DNA of 37,353 nucleotides from Deltaproteobacteria bacterium (GCA_016935075.1 JAFGRP010000091.1:1-37353); one strand, 5' to 3'; shown: positions 27,473 to 37,201, counted from the stretch's first letter. Notes: generated by a model not told the origin, from the letters alone. Numbers and translations are program-made.

Positions 27473-29605
27473 TCACGACTTGACGGTGATCAATGCATCG
27501 AGAGCACTTCCACCCCTGCCTTCCTCGAACACCACGAAAGGATTAATATCGACCTCGGAAAGGATATCCCGGTGCTCCACGGCAAATGTTGAAAGGTTCA
27601 AAAGGTTCCGAACGATTGCCCCCACATCCGCTTTTTTGGCTCCCCTGATGCCTTCAAAAAGCTTTGCCGCCTTGATATTCATAACCATTGAAAGGGCCTC
27701 TCTCTCCACAATCGGAGGGATCCTTAACGAGAAATCCCCCAGCAACTCCACGAAAATCCCGCCCAATCCGAACATGAGCACCGGTCCTATCTGAGGATCA
27801 TTCTTCACTCCCAGAATCGTTTCAATGCCCTTGGGCGCCATCTTCTGAACCAGGATGCCCTGAATCTCCGCATTCGGTTTAAAGATGGTCGCATTCTCCA
27901 ATATCTCGTCGTAAGCCCGCATCACCTCCTCTTTCGAACCGATGTTTATGCGAATGGCCTGAGCTTCTGTTTTATGCGGAATATCGGGAGATACGACCTT
28001 AAGAACAACGGGGTAGCCCAGCTTCTCCGATGCTTCAATCGACTTGTCCCGAGAACCGGCCAGTATTTCTTCGATACAGTCCACGCCGCAGGAAGACAGG
28101 ATCTTTTTTGAATCATATTCTGAAAGAACACCGTCCTTCGCATTCCATTCCTTCCCGGAATAGGCCTTGCTCGACACACGCTCAGCCGTCCCCGTGTTCC
28201 TGTTCCTGAGAAATTCAGAGTACCGGGTTGCGTGACCCAGAGCCAAAACGCTTTTTTGCAGTCCCTGGAGCACGGGGATATCCGTATCCCGGAACATTTG
28301 GCAAATTTTCGGATGGAAGGTATTCGATGTATAGGTCATGATCACAAAAGATTTGTCCGATCCCTTCTGCCACACCTCCTTTGCGCAGTTCGCCATTCCC
28401 TCATACAACCGGTTATCATACTCGGTCGTCCCGCAGGAAGAATTCAGGCCGACGGCCACCAGGTCGACATTGGAATCGCGGGAGAGATGTTCGATGCCCC
28501 CCTTGAAAATGCCCAAATCTCCGGCCGCGGATCCCGTGCAATCCAGTGGATTGGATGGCGTTCCGAAGGATGGGAGGATCTGTCGAAGATTTCGCACTGT
28601 TTCCGGGCTGAGATCGGCCAGTTGAAGCCTGTTTTCCTCGGCGAGATCCGAAATCAGACCGCTGGCTCCGCCCGAAATGGTCACCACACCCACCCGGCTG
28701 CCGACATTCCTCTTTATCTTTTCGAGGGCAATCGTCGTCTCGATCAGTTCGTCCAGGTCCCTGACACGGATAACCCCCTTTTGCCTGAACAAGGCTTCGA
28801 AAATCTCATCCGGGCCGGCCAGGGATCCGGTGTGAGCCAGCGCCGCCTTTTGGGCCTTCTGGGATCTGCCCACCTTGACCACCACAATGGGTTTTTCTTT
28901 TTCCCGGGCATGTTCGGCTGCGCGGATGAATGACTCGACATCCCTTAATCCTTCAACAAAGGTCGCGATCACCCGCGTATGTTCATCGTCGATCATGTAT
29001 TCAATGTAATCGCTCCCGGAAACAACCGTTTCGTTGCCGCTCGAAATGAGAAAACTCAATCCGACGCTCCGGTGGGAGAACGGATCGGTGATCGAATGCG
29101 TGATGGCCCCGCTCTGCATGACCAGACCGATGCGTCCGGGGATCAGCGGTTCATAAAGCGGTCCGGAAAAGGCGGCAACCCGCCCATGAAAATTGACGAA
29201 ACCGTAACAGTTCGGCCCGCAGACCGCCATGTTAGCTTCCCCGGCGATGCTTCGAATATCGTTTTCGAGAGCTTTCCCGGGCTCTCCTGTTTCACCGAAT
29301 CCGCTGGAGGGAATCACGGCCGCCCTTGCCCCCGTATCCGCCGCCTCCTTCAAAACCTTGAGGACATGGGGTCTGGCCAGCGCGATCATCACCATATCGA
29401 CGGTCTCGCCGATCGCCGTCACGCTGGGGTAACATCTCATCCTCTTGATTTCCTCGTATTTCGGGTTGACGGGATAGATCTTGCCGGCAAAGTTGAGCTT
29501 CGTCAGATTGTCGATAACCCGGCCACCCAGGCTTCTGCCCTGGGAAACGCCGACCACCGCGATCGATTTCGGAGCAAGCAGCGGTTTTAAATCCTTCTTC
29601 TCCAT
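27473..29605 (-). CDS. ADP-forming acyl/acetyl-CoA synthetase (fused alpha-beta)
   Basis: LLAPKSIAVVGVSQGRSLGGRVIDNLTKLNFAGKIYPVNPKYEEI; AHTGSLAGPDEIFEALFRQKGVIRV; C-terminal ATP-grasp YPVVLKVVSPDIPHKTEAQAIRINIGSKEEV...EVDINPFVVFEEG. Confidence 0.93.
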   Translation of the reverse strand: MEKKDLKPLLAPKSIAVVGVSQGRSLGGRVIDNLTKLNFAGKIYPVNPKYEEIKRMRCYPSVTAIGETVDMVMIALARPHVLKVLKEAADTGARAAVIPSSGFGETGEPGKALENDIRSIAGEANMAVCGPNCYGFVNFHGRVAAFSGPLYEPLIPGRIGLVMQSGAITHSITDPFSHRSVGLSFLISSGNETVVSGSDYIEYMIDDEHTRVIATFVEGLRDVESFIRAAEHAREKEKPIVVVKVGRSQKAQKAALAHTGSLAGPDEIFEALFRQKGVIRVRDLDELIETTIALEKIKRNVGSRVGVVTISGGASGLISDLAEENRLQLADLSPETVRNLRQILPSFGTPSNPLDCTGSAAGDLGIFKGGIEHLSRDSNVDLVAVGLNSSCGTTEYDNRLYEGMANCAKEVWQKGSDKSFVIMTYTSNTFHPKICQMFRDTDIPVLQGLQKSVLALGHATRYSEFLRNRNTGTAERVSSKAYSGKEWNAKDGVLSEYDSKKILSSCGVDCIEEILAGSRDKSIEASEKLGYPVVLKVVSPDIPHKTEAQAIRINIGSKEEVMRAYDEILENATIFKPNAEIQGILVQKMAPKGIETILGVKNDPQIGPVLMFGLGGIFVELLGDFSLRIPPIVEREALSMVMNIKAAKLFEGIRGAKKADVGAIVRNLLNLSTFAVEHRDILSEVDINPFVVFEEGRGGSALDALITVKS

Positions 29606-29626
29606 GACTTCCCCCCACATCCGGTA

Positions 29627-30436
29627 TTAGATATCGAAAGGCTTGTCCCGGGCTTCGAGAAACGCTTTCATTCCCTGCGTTCGGATGATTTCATAAAGCG
29701 CAAGCTTTTCCGGAAGATTGGCATTCAACATGAAGGTATCCGTGTCCCGATGCGCGTCCAGGGCGCTTTTGAATCCCATGATCTCATACGTTCTCTTGAT
29801 GCTCCGCTTCGTCACTTTCTGTGTCAGAGGATGGATCAGAGAGCATTTCTTTGCCGTTCTCCATGTTTCATGTTCGAGTTGATCGGCAGGCACGACTTTG
29901 CTGACCATCCCGAGACGCTCGGCTTCGACCGCATCGATGGTTTCTCCCGTATAGTACATTTCGTGAAGCCGTTTCGCATTGTTCACAACCCACGGCAGAA
30001 TGAGCAGGGGTGAGAGGCTCATATGCCTCATTTCGGGTTCCCCAAAACGCGCTTTTTCCGAGGCAATGGTGATGTCGCATATCATCGCGATGTTGGAGCC
30101 GGCTGCAATGGCATGGCCATTCACGGATGCAATCACCGGTTTGCTCAGGTCCCAAATTCTGAGGAACGTCAAGTAGTTTTTTTTCAGAATGCCGTACCAA
30201 ACCTCGGCTCCTGGCGGTTTCTCTCCGGGAGTGCCCATGTCGATCCCGGCGGAAAAAGCCTTCCCCGCACCGGTCAGTATTGCGACCCTGATATCGTTGT
30301 CCTGTTCGATTTCATCAAAGAGATGGTTCAGTCCATCGATCATCGTAGGGGTAAGGGTGTTGAGCTTTTCCGGACGGTTGAATGTAATTTTCGCGATCCT
30401 ATCCTTCTTTCCGAACAATAATTCATTGCTTTGCAT
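29627..30436 (-). CDS. Crotonase-fold protein (enoyl-CoA hydratase/isomerase family)
   Basis: KITFNRPEKLNTLTPTMIDGLNHLFDEIEQDNDIRVAILTGAGKAFSAGID; SVNGHAIAAGSNIAMICDITIASEKARFGEPE. ATG 30436 with GGAGG RBS preferred over the GTG at 30451. Confidence 0.9.
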   Translation of the reverse strand: MQSNELLFGKKDRIAKITFNRPEKLNTLTPTMIDGLNHLFDEIEQDNDIRVAILTGAGKAFSAGIDMGTPGEKPPGAEVWYGILKKNYLTFLRIWDLSKPVIASVNGHAIAAGSNIAMICDITIASEKARFGEPEMRHMSLSPLLILPWVVNNAKRLHEMYYTGETIDAVEAERLGMVSKVVPADQLEHETWRTAKKCSLIHPLTQKVTKRSIKRTYEIMGFKSALDAHRDTDTFMLNANLPEKLALYEIIRTQGMKAFLEARDKPFDI

Positions 30437-30469
30437 CTTAAAAACCTCCACTTCGTATTATATTGTCTC

Positions 30470-30488
30470 TCCGGGAATTATTCCCGGA
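30470..30488. other. Near-perfect palindrome upstream of the crotonase gene
   Basis: TCCGGGAAT-t-ATTCCCGGA, with TATAAT on the minus strand just downstream (plus 30457-30462). Confidence 0.55.
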
Positions 30489-30533
30489 AACCCCTTTCAA
30501 CGAAAAACAAGCTTTCATGAGGGATACGCGACA

Positions 30534-31517
30534 TTATCTCATCACCAAAGCCAGGACCGCCTTCTGCGCATGCAGCCGGTTCTCCCCCTGGTCGTATACG
30601 ACGGACATGGGCCCGTCGATCACCTCGTTGGCCACCTCTTGTCCGCGGTCAGCGGGAAGCGGGTGCATATAATTGGCAACCTTGTTCGCGATCTCGAAGT
30701 GCTTCGGTTTGATGCGCCAGTCTTCCCGGAACTGGGCGCGGTAGGCATTGTCATCCTTTTTGCTCATCTTCAGACTGCCCCAGCTTTTGGCATAGATGAC
30801 ATCCGCGCCGTTGCACGCCTTGTATATATCTTTGACCACAGACAACTTGCCTCCGGATTGTTTGTAAGCTTTTCGGGCAAATGACATATATGCCTCGTCA
30901 AGTTCATAGCCTTCGGGATGCGCGATGGTAAGATCCATGCCGAGAAGGCTCGCAGCCGCCAGCATGGACTGGGCCACGCCGGGGGATTTCACCCTCTCTG
31001 CATAAGCCCATGACATCACTATCTTCTTTCTCCGCCAATCGGCGCCCAGCTTTTCGATGATCGTCATCAGGTCCGCCATCGTCTGGCATGGATGCTCCTT
31101 GTCATCCAGACCGTTAATGATGGGAATGGTCGCATTGGCCGCCAGTGTAGCCACGATATCTCTCGCCATGCCATATTTCTCCAGGTCATAGACCCGGATC
31201 ATCAGTGCATCGAGATAACGACTCATGATCCTTGCCGTATCCTCCCACGTCTCTTTATGGGCAATCTGTGTCGTTTCCTCGGTATAGTATTGGGCGTGTC
31301 CTCCCAGCTGCGTCATCCCCGTTTCAAAGGATATCCGCGTTCGCGTGGAAGGCTTCGTAAACAACATCCCGAGACTCTTGCCCTCCAATACCTCGTGGCG
31401 CTGGCCTCGGGCGAGCATCCGCTTGAAATCGAAACCCGTCTCCAAGATCGTTTCCAGCTCTTCGCCCGTAAAATCCATCATGGATACAAAGTGTCTTCCC
31501 TTCATGTTCGTCTTCAT
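30534..31517 (-). CDS. YgeW/N-acetylornithine-type transcarbamylase (substrate unknown)
   Basis: KPSTRTRISFETGMTQLGGHAQYY, DDKEHPCQTMADLMTI, KKIVMSWAYAERVKSPGVAQSMLAAASLLGMDLTIAHPEGYEL, ADVIYAKSWGSL, YMHPLPADRGQEVANEVIDGPMSVVYDQGENRLHAQKAVLALVM. Confidence 0.88.
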   Translation of the reverse strand: MKTNMKGRHFVSMMDFTGEELETILETGFDFKRMLARGQRHEVLEGKSLGMLFTKPSTRTRISFETGMTQLGGHAQYYTEETTQIAHKETWEDTARIMSRYLDALMIRVYDLEKYGMARDIVATLAANATIPIINGLDDKEHPCQTMADLMTIIEKLGADWRRKKIVMSWAYAERVKSPGVAQSMLAAASLLGMDLTIAHPEGYELDEAYMSFARKAYKQSGGKLSVVKDIYKACNGADVIYAKSWGSLKMSKKDDNAYRAQFREDWRIKPKHFEIANKVANYMHPLPADRGQEVANEVIDGPMSVVYDQGENRLHAQKAVLALVMR

Positions 31518-31577
31518 ATGATTCACCCTCAAAATAATTTTTTGTTTCGGCCCATTTGATGATTCTTACGGACCACT

Positions 31578-32963
31578 TCAATGCTGCACAGGTGTGACCA
31601 ATGCACCCATACCGGGATCCCCACGAATATCCCCGTTCTCGAACACGACTCGTCCCCGGCACAGGGTGATTCGGATATGGTGACGGATCGTCCATCCCTC
31701 GTAGACCTTGCAGGACTGCCGCGCTTTCGTCCACATGGAATCCAGAATGACCGGACGGGGAGCGCCCGGTTCGACGACCACCAGATCGGCGTCGGACCCC
31801 TCCCGGAGCGCTCCCTTGCGGGGATAAATCCCGAGAAGCCGGGCCGGATTTTCGCTGAAATGCCTCACGACCTGCTCATATTCGAGTTCGCCCGACAACG
31901 CCTTCTCCAGCATAAGCGGGAGGCTCAGTTCGAGAGCAGGAATTCCATCCGGTGCAAGCCAAATGTTTTCCAGACCTCTTTCTTTCTCCTCCAATCGGTA
32001 GGGTGCATGATCGCTGCTGAGGATATCAATCCAGCCGTTATGGAATCGCTGAAAGAGTCCCTCGCGCAAGGCTTCGGAACGGATCGGCGGCTTGACCCGC
32101 GCAAAAGGGCCGTGGGAACGAACGACATCCTGAGAAAGCAGCAGATATTGGGGGCAGGTCTCAGCATAGATCTTGGACCCTTCAGCCTTCGCCTCCCTTA
32201 TCCTATCCACCGCTTCAGGGGTGCTTACATGACAGATCAGCACCCGCGATTCTGTGCGCTTCTGTGCCCGTATGACACGCTCGACCGCAATGAGTTCCGT
32301 CCGGGGAGGGCGGGACATGGCAAATGCATCGAGGCCCTTCACACTTGAAGCCTGTACGGCGCGCGTCTCACCGGCGATGGTCTCCGGATCCTCGGCGTGA
32401 ACGGCAACGAACAGGCCTTCTTTACCCGCTGCACGCAACACCTGCTCCAGCGATATTTCATCGGGGGCGCACAGACCGTAGAACTCCCGTTCGCGGCCTT
32501 CAGGGGGGGGCATGAGAAACGTCTTGAATCCTACAACGCCGGAGTCGGCAAGCGCAGGGATCGCATCCAGATTGTCGGCCCCGGCTCCACCATAAAAACA
32601 GAAATCAATCCTCGCATGTTCGGCGGCGTGGCGGACACGTGTGCGAAGAGCATCGGCATCGGACGCAGGGGGGTCACTCACCGGCATTTCCGCAAGGGTG
32701 GTTACTCCGCCCGCGGCGGCCGCCGCCGTAGCCGATTCGAAATCTTCCCGGTGAGCAAAGCTGGGAGCGCGCACGTGCACATGGGAATCCACCATGCCGG
32801 GCATGACCAAACATCCATGGGCATCAATGGTGCGCCTCGATGCCGGAATATCATGCCCGGGACCGATGTAGCTGATGGTCTGACCTTGGACACCGACGGC
32901 CCCAACAAATGAACCTTCGGCTGTCACAATGAGACCACCCACAATATTCACGTCATTGGTCAT
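31578..32963 (-). CDS. Cyclic amidohydrolase (allantoinase/dihydropyrimidinase/dihydroorotase superfamily)
   Basis: LVMPGMVDSHVHVRAPSFAHREDFESATAAAAAGGVTTLAEMPVSDPPA, VGFKTFL (likely carbamylated Lys), VLICHVSTPEAVD, RVKPPIRSEALREGLFQRFHNGWIDILSSDHAPY. Confidence 0.93.
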   Translation of the reverse strand: MTNDVNIVGGLIVTAEGSFVGAVGVQGQTISYIGPGHDIPASRRTIDAHGCLVMPGMVDSHVHVRAPSFAHREDFESATAAAAAGGVTTLAEMPVSDPPASDADALRTRVRHAAEHARIDFCFYGGAGADNLDAIPALADSGVVGFKTFLMPPPEGREREFYGLCAPDEISLEQVLRAAGKEGLFVAVHAEDPETIAGETRAVQASSVKGLDAFAMSRPPRTELIAVERVIRAQKRTESRVLICHVSTPEAVDRIREAKAEGSKIYAETCPQYLLLSQDVVRSHGPFARVKPPIRSEALREGLFQRFHNGWIDILSSDHAPYRLEEKERGLENIWLAPDGIPALELSLPLMLEKALSGELEYEQVVRHFSENPARLLGIYPRKGALREGSDADLVVVEPGAPRPVILDSMWTKARQSCKVYEGWTIRHHIRITLCRGRVVFENGDIRGDPGMGALVTPVQH

Positions 32964-32990
32964 TGAATCCACCGTTCCCCTGCTCCCGGT

Positions 32991-34259
32991 CTATCTCGCC
33001 GAGAGGTACGCATGCATTGAACGGGCGGCCCTTTTCCCCTGGGCAACGGCCTCAACAACCGTCTGCCGGCTGCTGATGCAGTCCCCTCCGGCAAAAAACT
33101 TGCTGCTCCCTATGCGTAGCGTTTCCTTGTCCACGGTTCCTTGACAGGCAACCGCCACGTCGTTGAGCATAGAATTTCTGTCCTTGCCGAGAGACCATAT
33201 CACTGCATTGGCAGGGTAGATGAAATCGGTGCCCGAAACAGCCGAGAAACTCCTTCTGTCCTGTCCGCATTCCCCGGACGGCTCTGTCCTGGCCAGCGTG
33301 ATCGCTTGAAGCTCACCGCTTCCATTCAGGGTAGAGGGCTCCGTTTGCCACAGAAACTCAACCCCTTCCTTCATCGCCTTGATGAACTCCGCCTCGTCAG
33401 CGGGCATTTCGCGACGGGATCGTCGGTAGGAGACGATCGATCGGATCGCTCCGAGACGAAGAGCAGTCCGAGCACAGTCCATGGCCGTGTTGCCTCCCCC
33501 TACGGTAACACAGACCCCCAACAGCTTCCCTATCTGGCCTTCCTTGACCATCTTAAGAAACGTCTCCGCATCATACTGACCTCTCAAATTTTCCCCAGCC
33601 ACCTGAGCCCGGCGGGCTTGTGCCAATCCCATTCCTAAAAACACCGCATCGAATTGAGCAGACAAGACATTCTCTATGAATTCCCGTGATACAGAGACCC
33701 CGTGATGGATCATGATCTCCTCTGTACACAGCTCCCGGAAATCGCGGTCGATCACTTCGTTTGGGACCTTGAAGTTCGGAATCTCACGCGTGACCGTACC
33801 CCCCAGGAACTTCTCCTGCTCGAACATTTCCAATTGATAGCCTAAAAGACGAAGTTCATGGGCACAGCTCAAGCCTGCAGGTCCCGCACCGACAATTGCG
33901 ATTTTCTTGTTCACCTTGTCAGTTAGAACCTCGTATCCGGAGTACTCGGCATTATCGCAGGCAAATTTCTGAAGACGCGCGATGGGAATAGGATCCCCCA
34001 ATTTTCTAAACGTGCAATGTTTCTCGCAGAGTTCCTCGGAGGGACACACATAGGCACATATTCCACCAAGGCAATTGTCCCTCTTGATAACACGCTTCGC
34101 CCCTTTGATGTCGCCCCATCGAAGCATGCGTATGAACTGGGGAACATCAACACGGGATGGACACGCCTCCTTACAAGGGGCTTCGTAGCAGAACAGGCAT
34201 CTGCTTGCCTCTCTCGTCACCCACTGCAACTGCTGGCGATCTTCTTTCATTGCTCTCAT
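32991..34259 (-). CDS. preT: PreT-like NAD(P)-FAD oxidoreductase subunit (GltD/DPD N-terminal type)
   Basis: CLFCYEAPCKEACPSRVDVPQFIRMLRWGDIKGAKRVI, CLGGICAYVCPSEELCEKHCTF, IAIVGAGPAGLSCAHELRLLGYQLEMFEQEKFLGGTV, VTVGGGNTAMDCARTALRLGA. ATGA overlap with the upstream preA-like gene. Confidence 0.9.
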   Translation of the reverse strand: MRAMKEDRQQLQWVTREASRCLFCYEAPCKEACPSRVDVPQFIRMLRWGDIKGAKRVIKRDNCLGGICAYVCPSEELCEKHCTFRKLGDPIPIARLQKFACDNAEYSGYEVLTDKVNKKIAIVGAGPAGLSCAHELRLLGYQLEMFEQEKFLGGTVTREIPNFKVPNEVIDRDFRELCTEEIMIHHGVSVSREFIENVLSAQFDAVFLGMGLAQARRAQVAGENLRGQYDAETFLKMVKEGQIGKLLGVCVTVGGGNTAMDCARTALRLGAIRSIVSYRRSRREMPADEAEFIKAMKEGVEFLWQTEPSTLNGSGELQAITLARTEPSGECGQDRRSFSAVSGTDFIYPANAVIWSLGKDRNSMLNDVAVACQGTVDKETLRIGSSKFFAGGDCISSRQTVVEAVAQGKRAARSMHAYLSAR

Positions 34260-35464
34260 CCCTTACTTTCTTTCCGTTTAAGCTCCATGCAGCCTTCAAC
34301 AGGGCAGATCCCTTTACAAAGGCCGCACCCGTCACATTTTTCTTCATCCACGAATGCGATGCGATCCTTCCCCATGCTGATAGCCTGATAACCGCTGTCC
34401 CTGCATGCAATCACACAAAGTCCGCACCCGACGCACTGGGTCCTATCGACATGGCTGGCCAACCGATAATCCCGGCTGAGTTCCCGATGGGGCATGATAC
34501 TGGGTAGTCCCAGCCCCACGAAATCGGAAATATGGGCGAACTCCATCTTCTCCATGTAGTCCGCAAGCCCATGGGTCAGGTCCTCGATGATGCGGTAGCC
34601 GTACTGCATCACCGCAGAACAGATTTGTACTGTGGACGCACCAACCAAGATATACTGAACAGTGTCCTCCCAGTTCGCAATCCCTCCGATACCCGAAATA
34701 GGAATTTTCACATTCTGGGCGATCTGCGCAACGCACCTCAACCCGACCGGCCTAATCATGGCGCCGGACAGTCCGCTGAATGCACTTTTACCATCCACCC
34801 GGGGATACGGAGTAAAGGTATATACGTCCATCCCGTTGAGACAATTAAGCGTGTTAATGGCCGAGATGGCATCAGCACCTGCTTCCTTTGCAGCCTTTGC
34901 CTTTTGGGGGATGTTCTCGACCATGGCAGGAAGCTTCACCATTATTGGCAGCGTCACGGTCCGGCGAATCCACCCGACCACCTCCTGAATGAGCCCCACA
35001 CTGCTCCCTATGGTTGCTCCACCACCACCTTCCGCCATCCCATGGGAACACGAAAAATTCAGTTCAAATCCATCCACTCCCGCTTGGGCAAATCGCCGCG
35101 CCACCTCTTTCCACTGAGATTCGACCAGCCCTTCTGTATGCAGCAAACTCGCAAGCAGGAGATGCTCCGGGCAGTTCTTTTTGATACGCACGACGTCCTC
35201 AAGCCATTCGTCAATCGGCTTTTGGGCACCGAGTTCAAAATTGGTAAATCCTATGACGCGGCCGTCCTGCTTGATCGCATGGATTCTTGGATTGACATTT
35301 TTATATTTGGTGTAATCGTATGTCAGGGTCTTGATGACCGCCCCCCCCCATCCCTGGTCAAAGGCACGCTCGATCATCTCACCCGTGTTTGTCGGAGGCG
35401 CCGAAGCGAGTATGAAAGGATTGGGACAGCGGAATCCAGCAAAATCGACTTCTATCGATGCCAT
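34256..35464 (-). CDS. preA: PreA-like dihydropyrimidine dehydrogenase catalytic subunit (DHOD-like plus 2[4Fe-4S])
   Basis: VDFAGFRCPNPFILASAPPTNTGEMIERAFDQGWGGAVIKTL, FELNFSCSHGMAEGGGG, SGIGGIANWEDTVQYILVGASTVQICSAVM, CVGCGLCVIACRDSGYQAIS, CDGCGLCKGICPVEGCMEL. Confidence 0.92.
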   Translation of the reverse strand: MASIEVDFAGFRCPNPFILASAPPTNTGEMIERAFDQGWGGAVIKTLTYDYTKYKNVNPRIHAIKQDGRVIGFTNFELGAQKPIDEWLEDVVRIKKNCPEHLLLASLLHTEGLVESQWKEVARRFAQAGVDGFELNFSCSHGMAEGGGGATIGSSVGLIQEVVGWIRRTVTLPIMVKLPAMVENIPQKAKAAKEAGADAISAINTLNCLNGMDVYTFTPYPRVDGKSAFSGLSGAMIRPVGLRCVAQIAQNVKIPISGIGGIANWEDTVQYILVGASTVQICSAVMQYGYRIIEDLTHGLADYMEKMEFAHISDFVGLGLPSIMPHRELSRDYRLASHVDRTQCVGCGLCVIACRDSGYQAISMGKDRIAFVDEEKCDGCGLCKGICPVEGCMELKRKESKG

Positions 35465-35586
35465 CGTTCAGTCTTCTCCCTCATGAATATCTATTGTTTC
35501 AGCTGTTGGCCTTTGCAACACCCTCGCATGCACCCTGCCGTGTTCGGACTTGCTACAGAAACACAGCTTCCTCATCATTACGTTTC

Positions 35587-36978
35587 TCACGTTGCATGAA
35601 CCGTCACCATCGAAACCAGCTCGCCTACATCTCTTGAGGATTCGATGTTATTCACGTAATCAATGACCCGTTCTGTTCGGGCCTCATCTTGGAACACTCT
35701 TCCCACAAGCAACCGGAATTTTTTCTCCACGTCCCCATGGGTCACTGGGTTGCGCTTGTCTCCCCTGGGATTGTCCACAACGGCCGTGTATTTCGCGCCA
35801 TCTTCCATCGTGATGGTCGCTGCACTGGAGTATTGACCTGGATATCGCCGTTCGAACTCCTCGTCCTCCACAACCTCCACACATTTCATTAATTTCCGTG
35901 CCTGAGGATCCCGCAGACTCTCCTCGGTAAATTCATCAATCCCAACCTTGCCCCGAACAAACGCTATGGCTGACTGGTATGGCATACTGAACTGACCGTC
36001 CACCACATTCTGTGGATCCCATTTCCTCGGCTCCGCCAACAGGTGGATCGTATATTTTGACGAACGAATCAGAATTTTCTTTATCTTTCTTGGATCAGGG
36101 TGATACTTTTGCACCAGTTCAAGGCATGCGTCCAGATGTCCGCCCGAATACCTGCAACAGGGATACACCTTGATGCTTGACGTCGTAAACTCCCATCGCG
36201 CCCCGAGTTCCTCCGTAATCCACTTACTGTCATAGTGATCCAGATGAGAATAGGCGTGGAGCACACCATCAACTCCCTCATAGATGTCGGACGGTCCGTT
36301 GAAACCTTTCTGTGCCATTCTTGCTGCAATGATCCCACAAAAGGCAGGATGTCCTGCCTGAAGCCGCTTTGTGAATGAACCCTCCGAATTCCAAGCCATA
36401 AGACCAGACACCATACTTCCAGCAATTCCCTGTGTATAGATGAGCTGTTGACGATTCAGCTTCATCAGCTTGCCTGCCGAAAGACTCGCTCCCATTGTCC
36501 CGCACGTGCTTGTAGGGTGAAAACCCTGATAGTACATGTCTCCCAGGAAAGCAGCTCCGAGCCGGCACACCAATTCGTTACCCAGAGCTATGGCAGTCAC
36601 AAGCTCCTTTCCGTTAATCTTCAGCGCTTCTCCTATTGCCAGGCTAACAGGTATTGTTGCCGGGCTCGGATGTGCATTGGACTCATTGTGGTCATCCACA
36701 AAATCGAACCCGTAACACTGAATGGCATTTGCAAAGGCCGCATTCGGCGCTGCAACCTTTTTACCTAAGCCTACGATGGTCGCCTCCGCTGGTCCACCCA
36801 ACTCCTCCGCCGTTTCCCGCGCGATTCGGCTTGATTCGAGATTCCGAGTTCCCACCATAGATCCCAGCACGTCCAACAGCAGGGTCTTAACATAGGATAT
36901 TGCAGGAGCAGGCAATGTTTTGTAGCTCGTCCCAACAGCAACATCTGCAATCTGTTCGGCCAGTTTCTTTTCACTCAT
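35587..36978 (-). CDS. MmgE/PrpD family protein
   Basis: LLLDVLGSMVGTRNLESSRIARETAEELGGPAEATIVGLGKKVAAPNAAFANAIQCYGFDFVDDHNESNAHPSPATIPVSLAIGEAL; HPTSTCGTMGASLSAGKLM; KVYPCCRYSGGHLDACLEL. RBS GAGGAGAAAAACG-ATG at 36978. Confidence 0.93.
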   Translation of the reverse strand: MSEKKLAEQIADVAVGTSYKTLPAPAISYVKTLLLDVLGSMVGTRNLESSRIARETAEELGGPAEATIVGLGKKVAAPNAAFANAIQCYGFDFVDDHNESNAHPSPATIPVSLAIGEALKINGKELVTAIALGNELVCRLGAAFLGDMYYQGFHPTSTCGTMGASLSAGKLMKLNRQQLIYTQGIAGSMVSGLMAWNSEGSFTKRLQAGHPAFCGIIAARMAQKGFNGPSDIYEGVDGVLHAYSHLDHYDSKWITEELGARWEFTTSSIKVYPCCRYSGGHLDACLELVQKYHPDPRKIKKILIRSSKYTIHLLAEPRKWDPQNVVDGQFSMPYQSAIAFVRGKVGIDEFTEESLRDPQARKLMKCVEVVEDEEFERRYPGQYSSAATITMEDGAKYTAVVDNPRGDKRNPVTHGDVEKKFRLLVGRVFQDEARTERVIDYVNNIESSRDVGELVSMVTVHAT

Positions 36979-37201
36979 CGTTTTTCTCCTCTTCATGTTC
37001 ATAAAGTAATAAAGTTCAATCTATGCTTTCCGTCCGACTGCCCGGACATTGAAGCCAAGTAATACATGTGCAAAGAGTTTTCTCGTTCGTTCAATGAAAT
37101 AAGGTCACCTTCAACGCTGTTACTATGGATATGTCGCCAATCTTCATTCAAGCGGTACGACAGATTTTTCTTAACCTGAATATCGTTCATGACTCCACAT
37201 T

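Noticed and set aside
34256-35464. Mammalian DPD catalytic Cys (GLACGQD) replaced in PreA (GATIGSS), suggesting a non-pyrimidine substrate
   Set aside because: Bacterial PreA sequences I recall often also lack Cys at this place (e.g. SAVGQ-like), so the difference alone is not diagnostic without an alignment.
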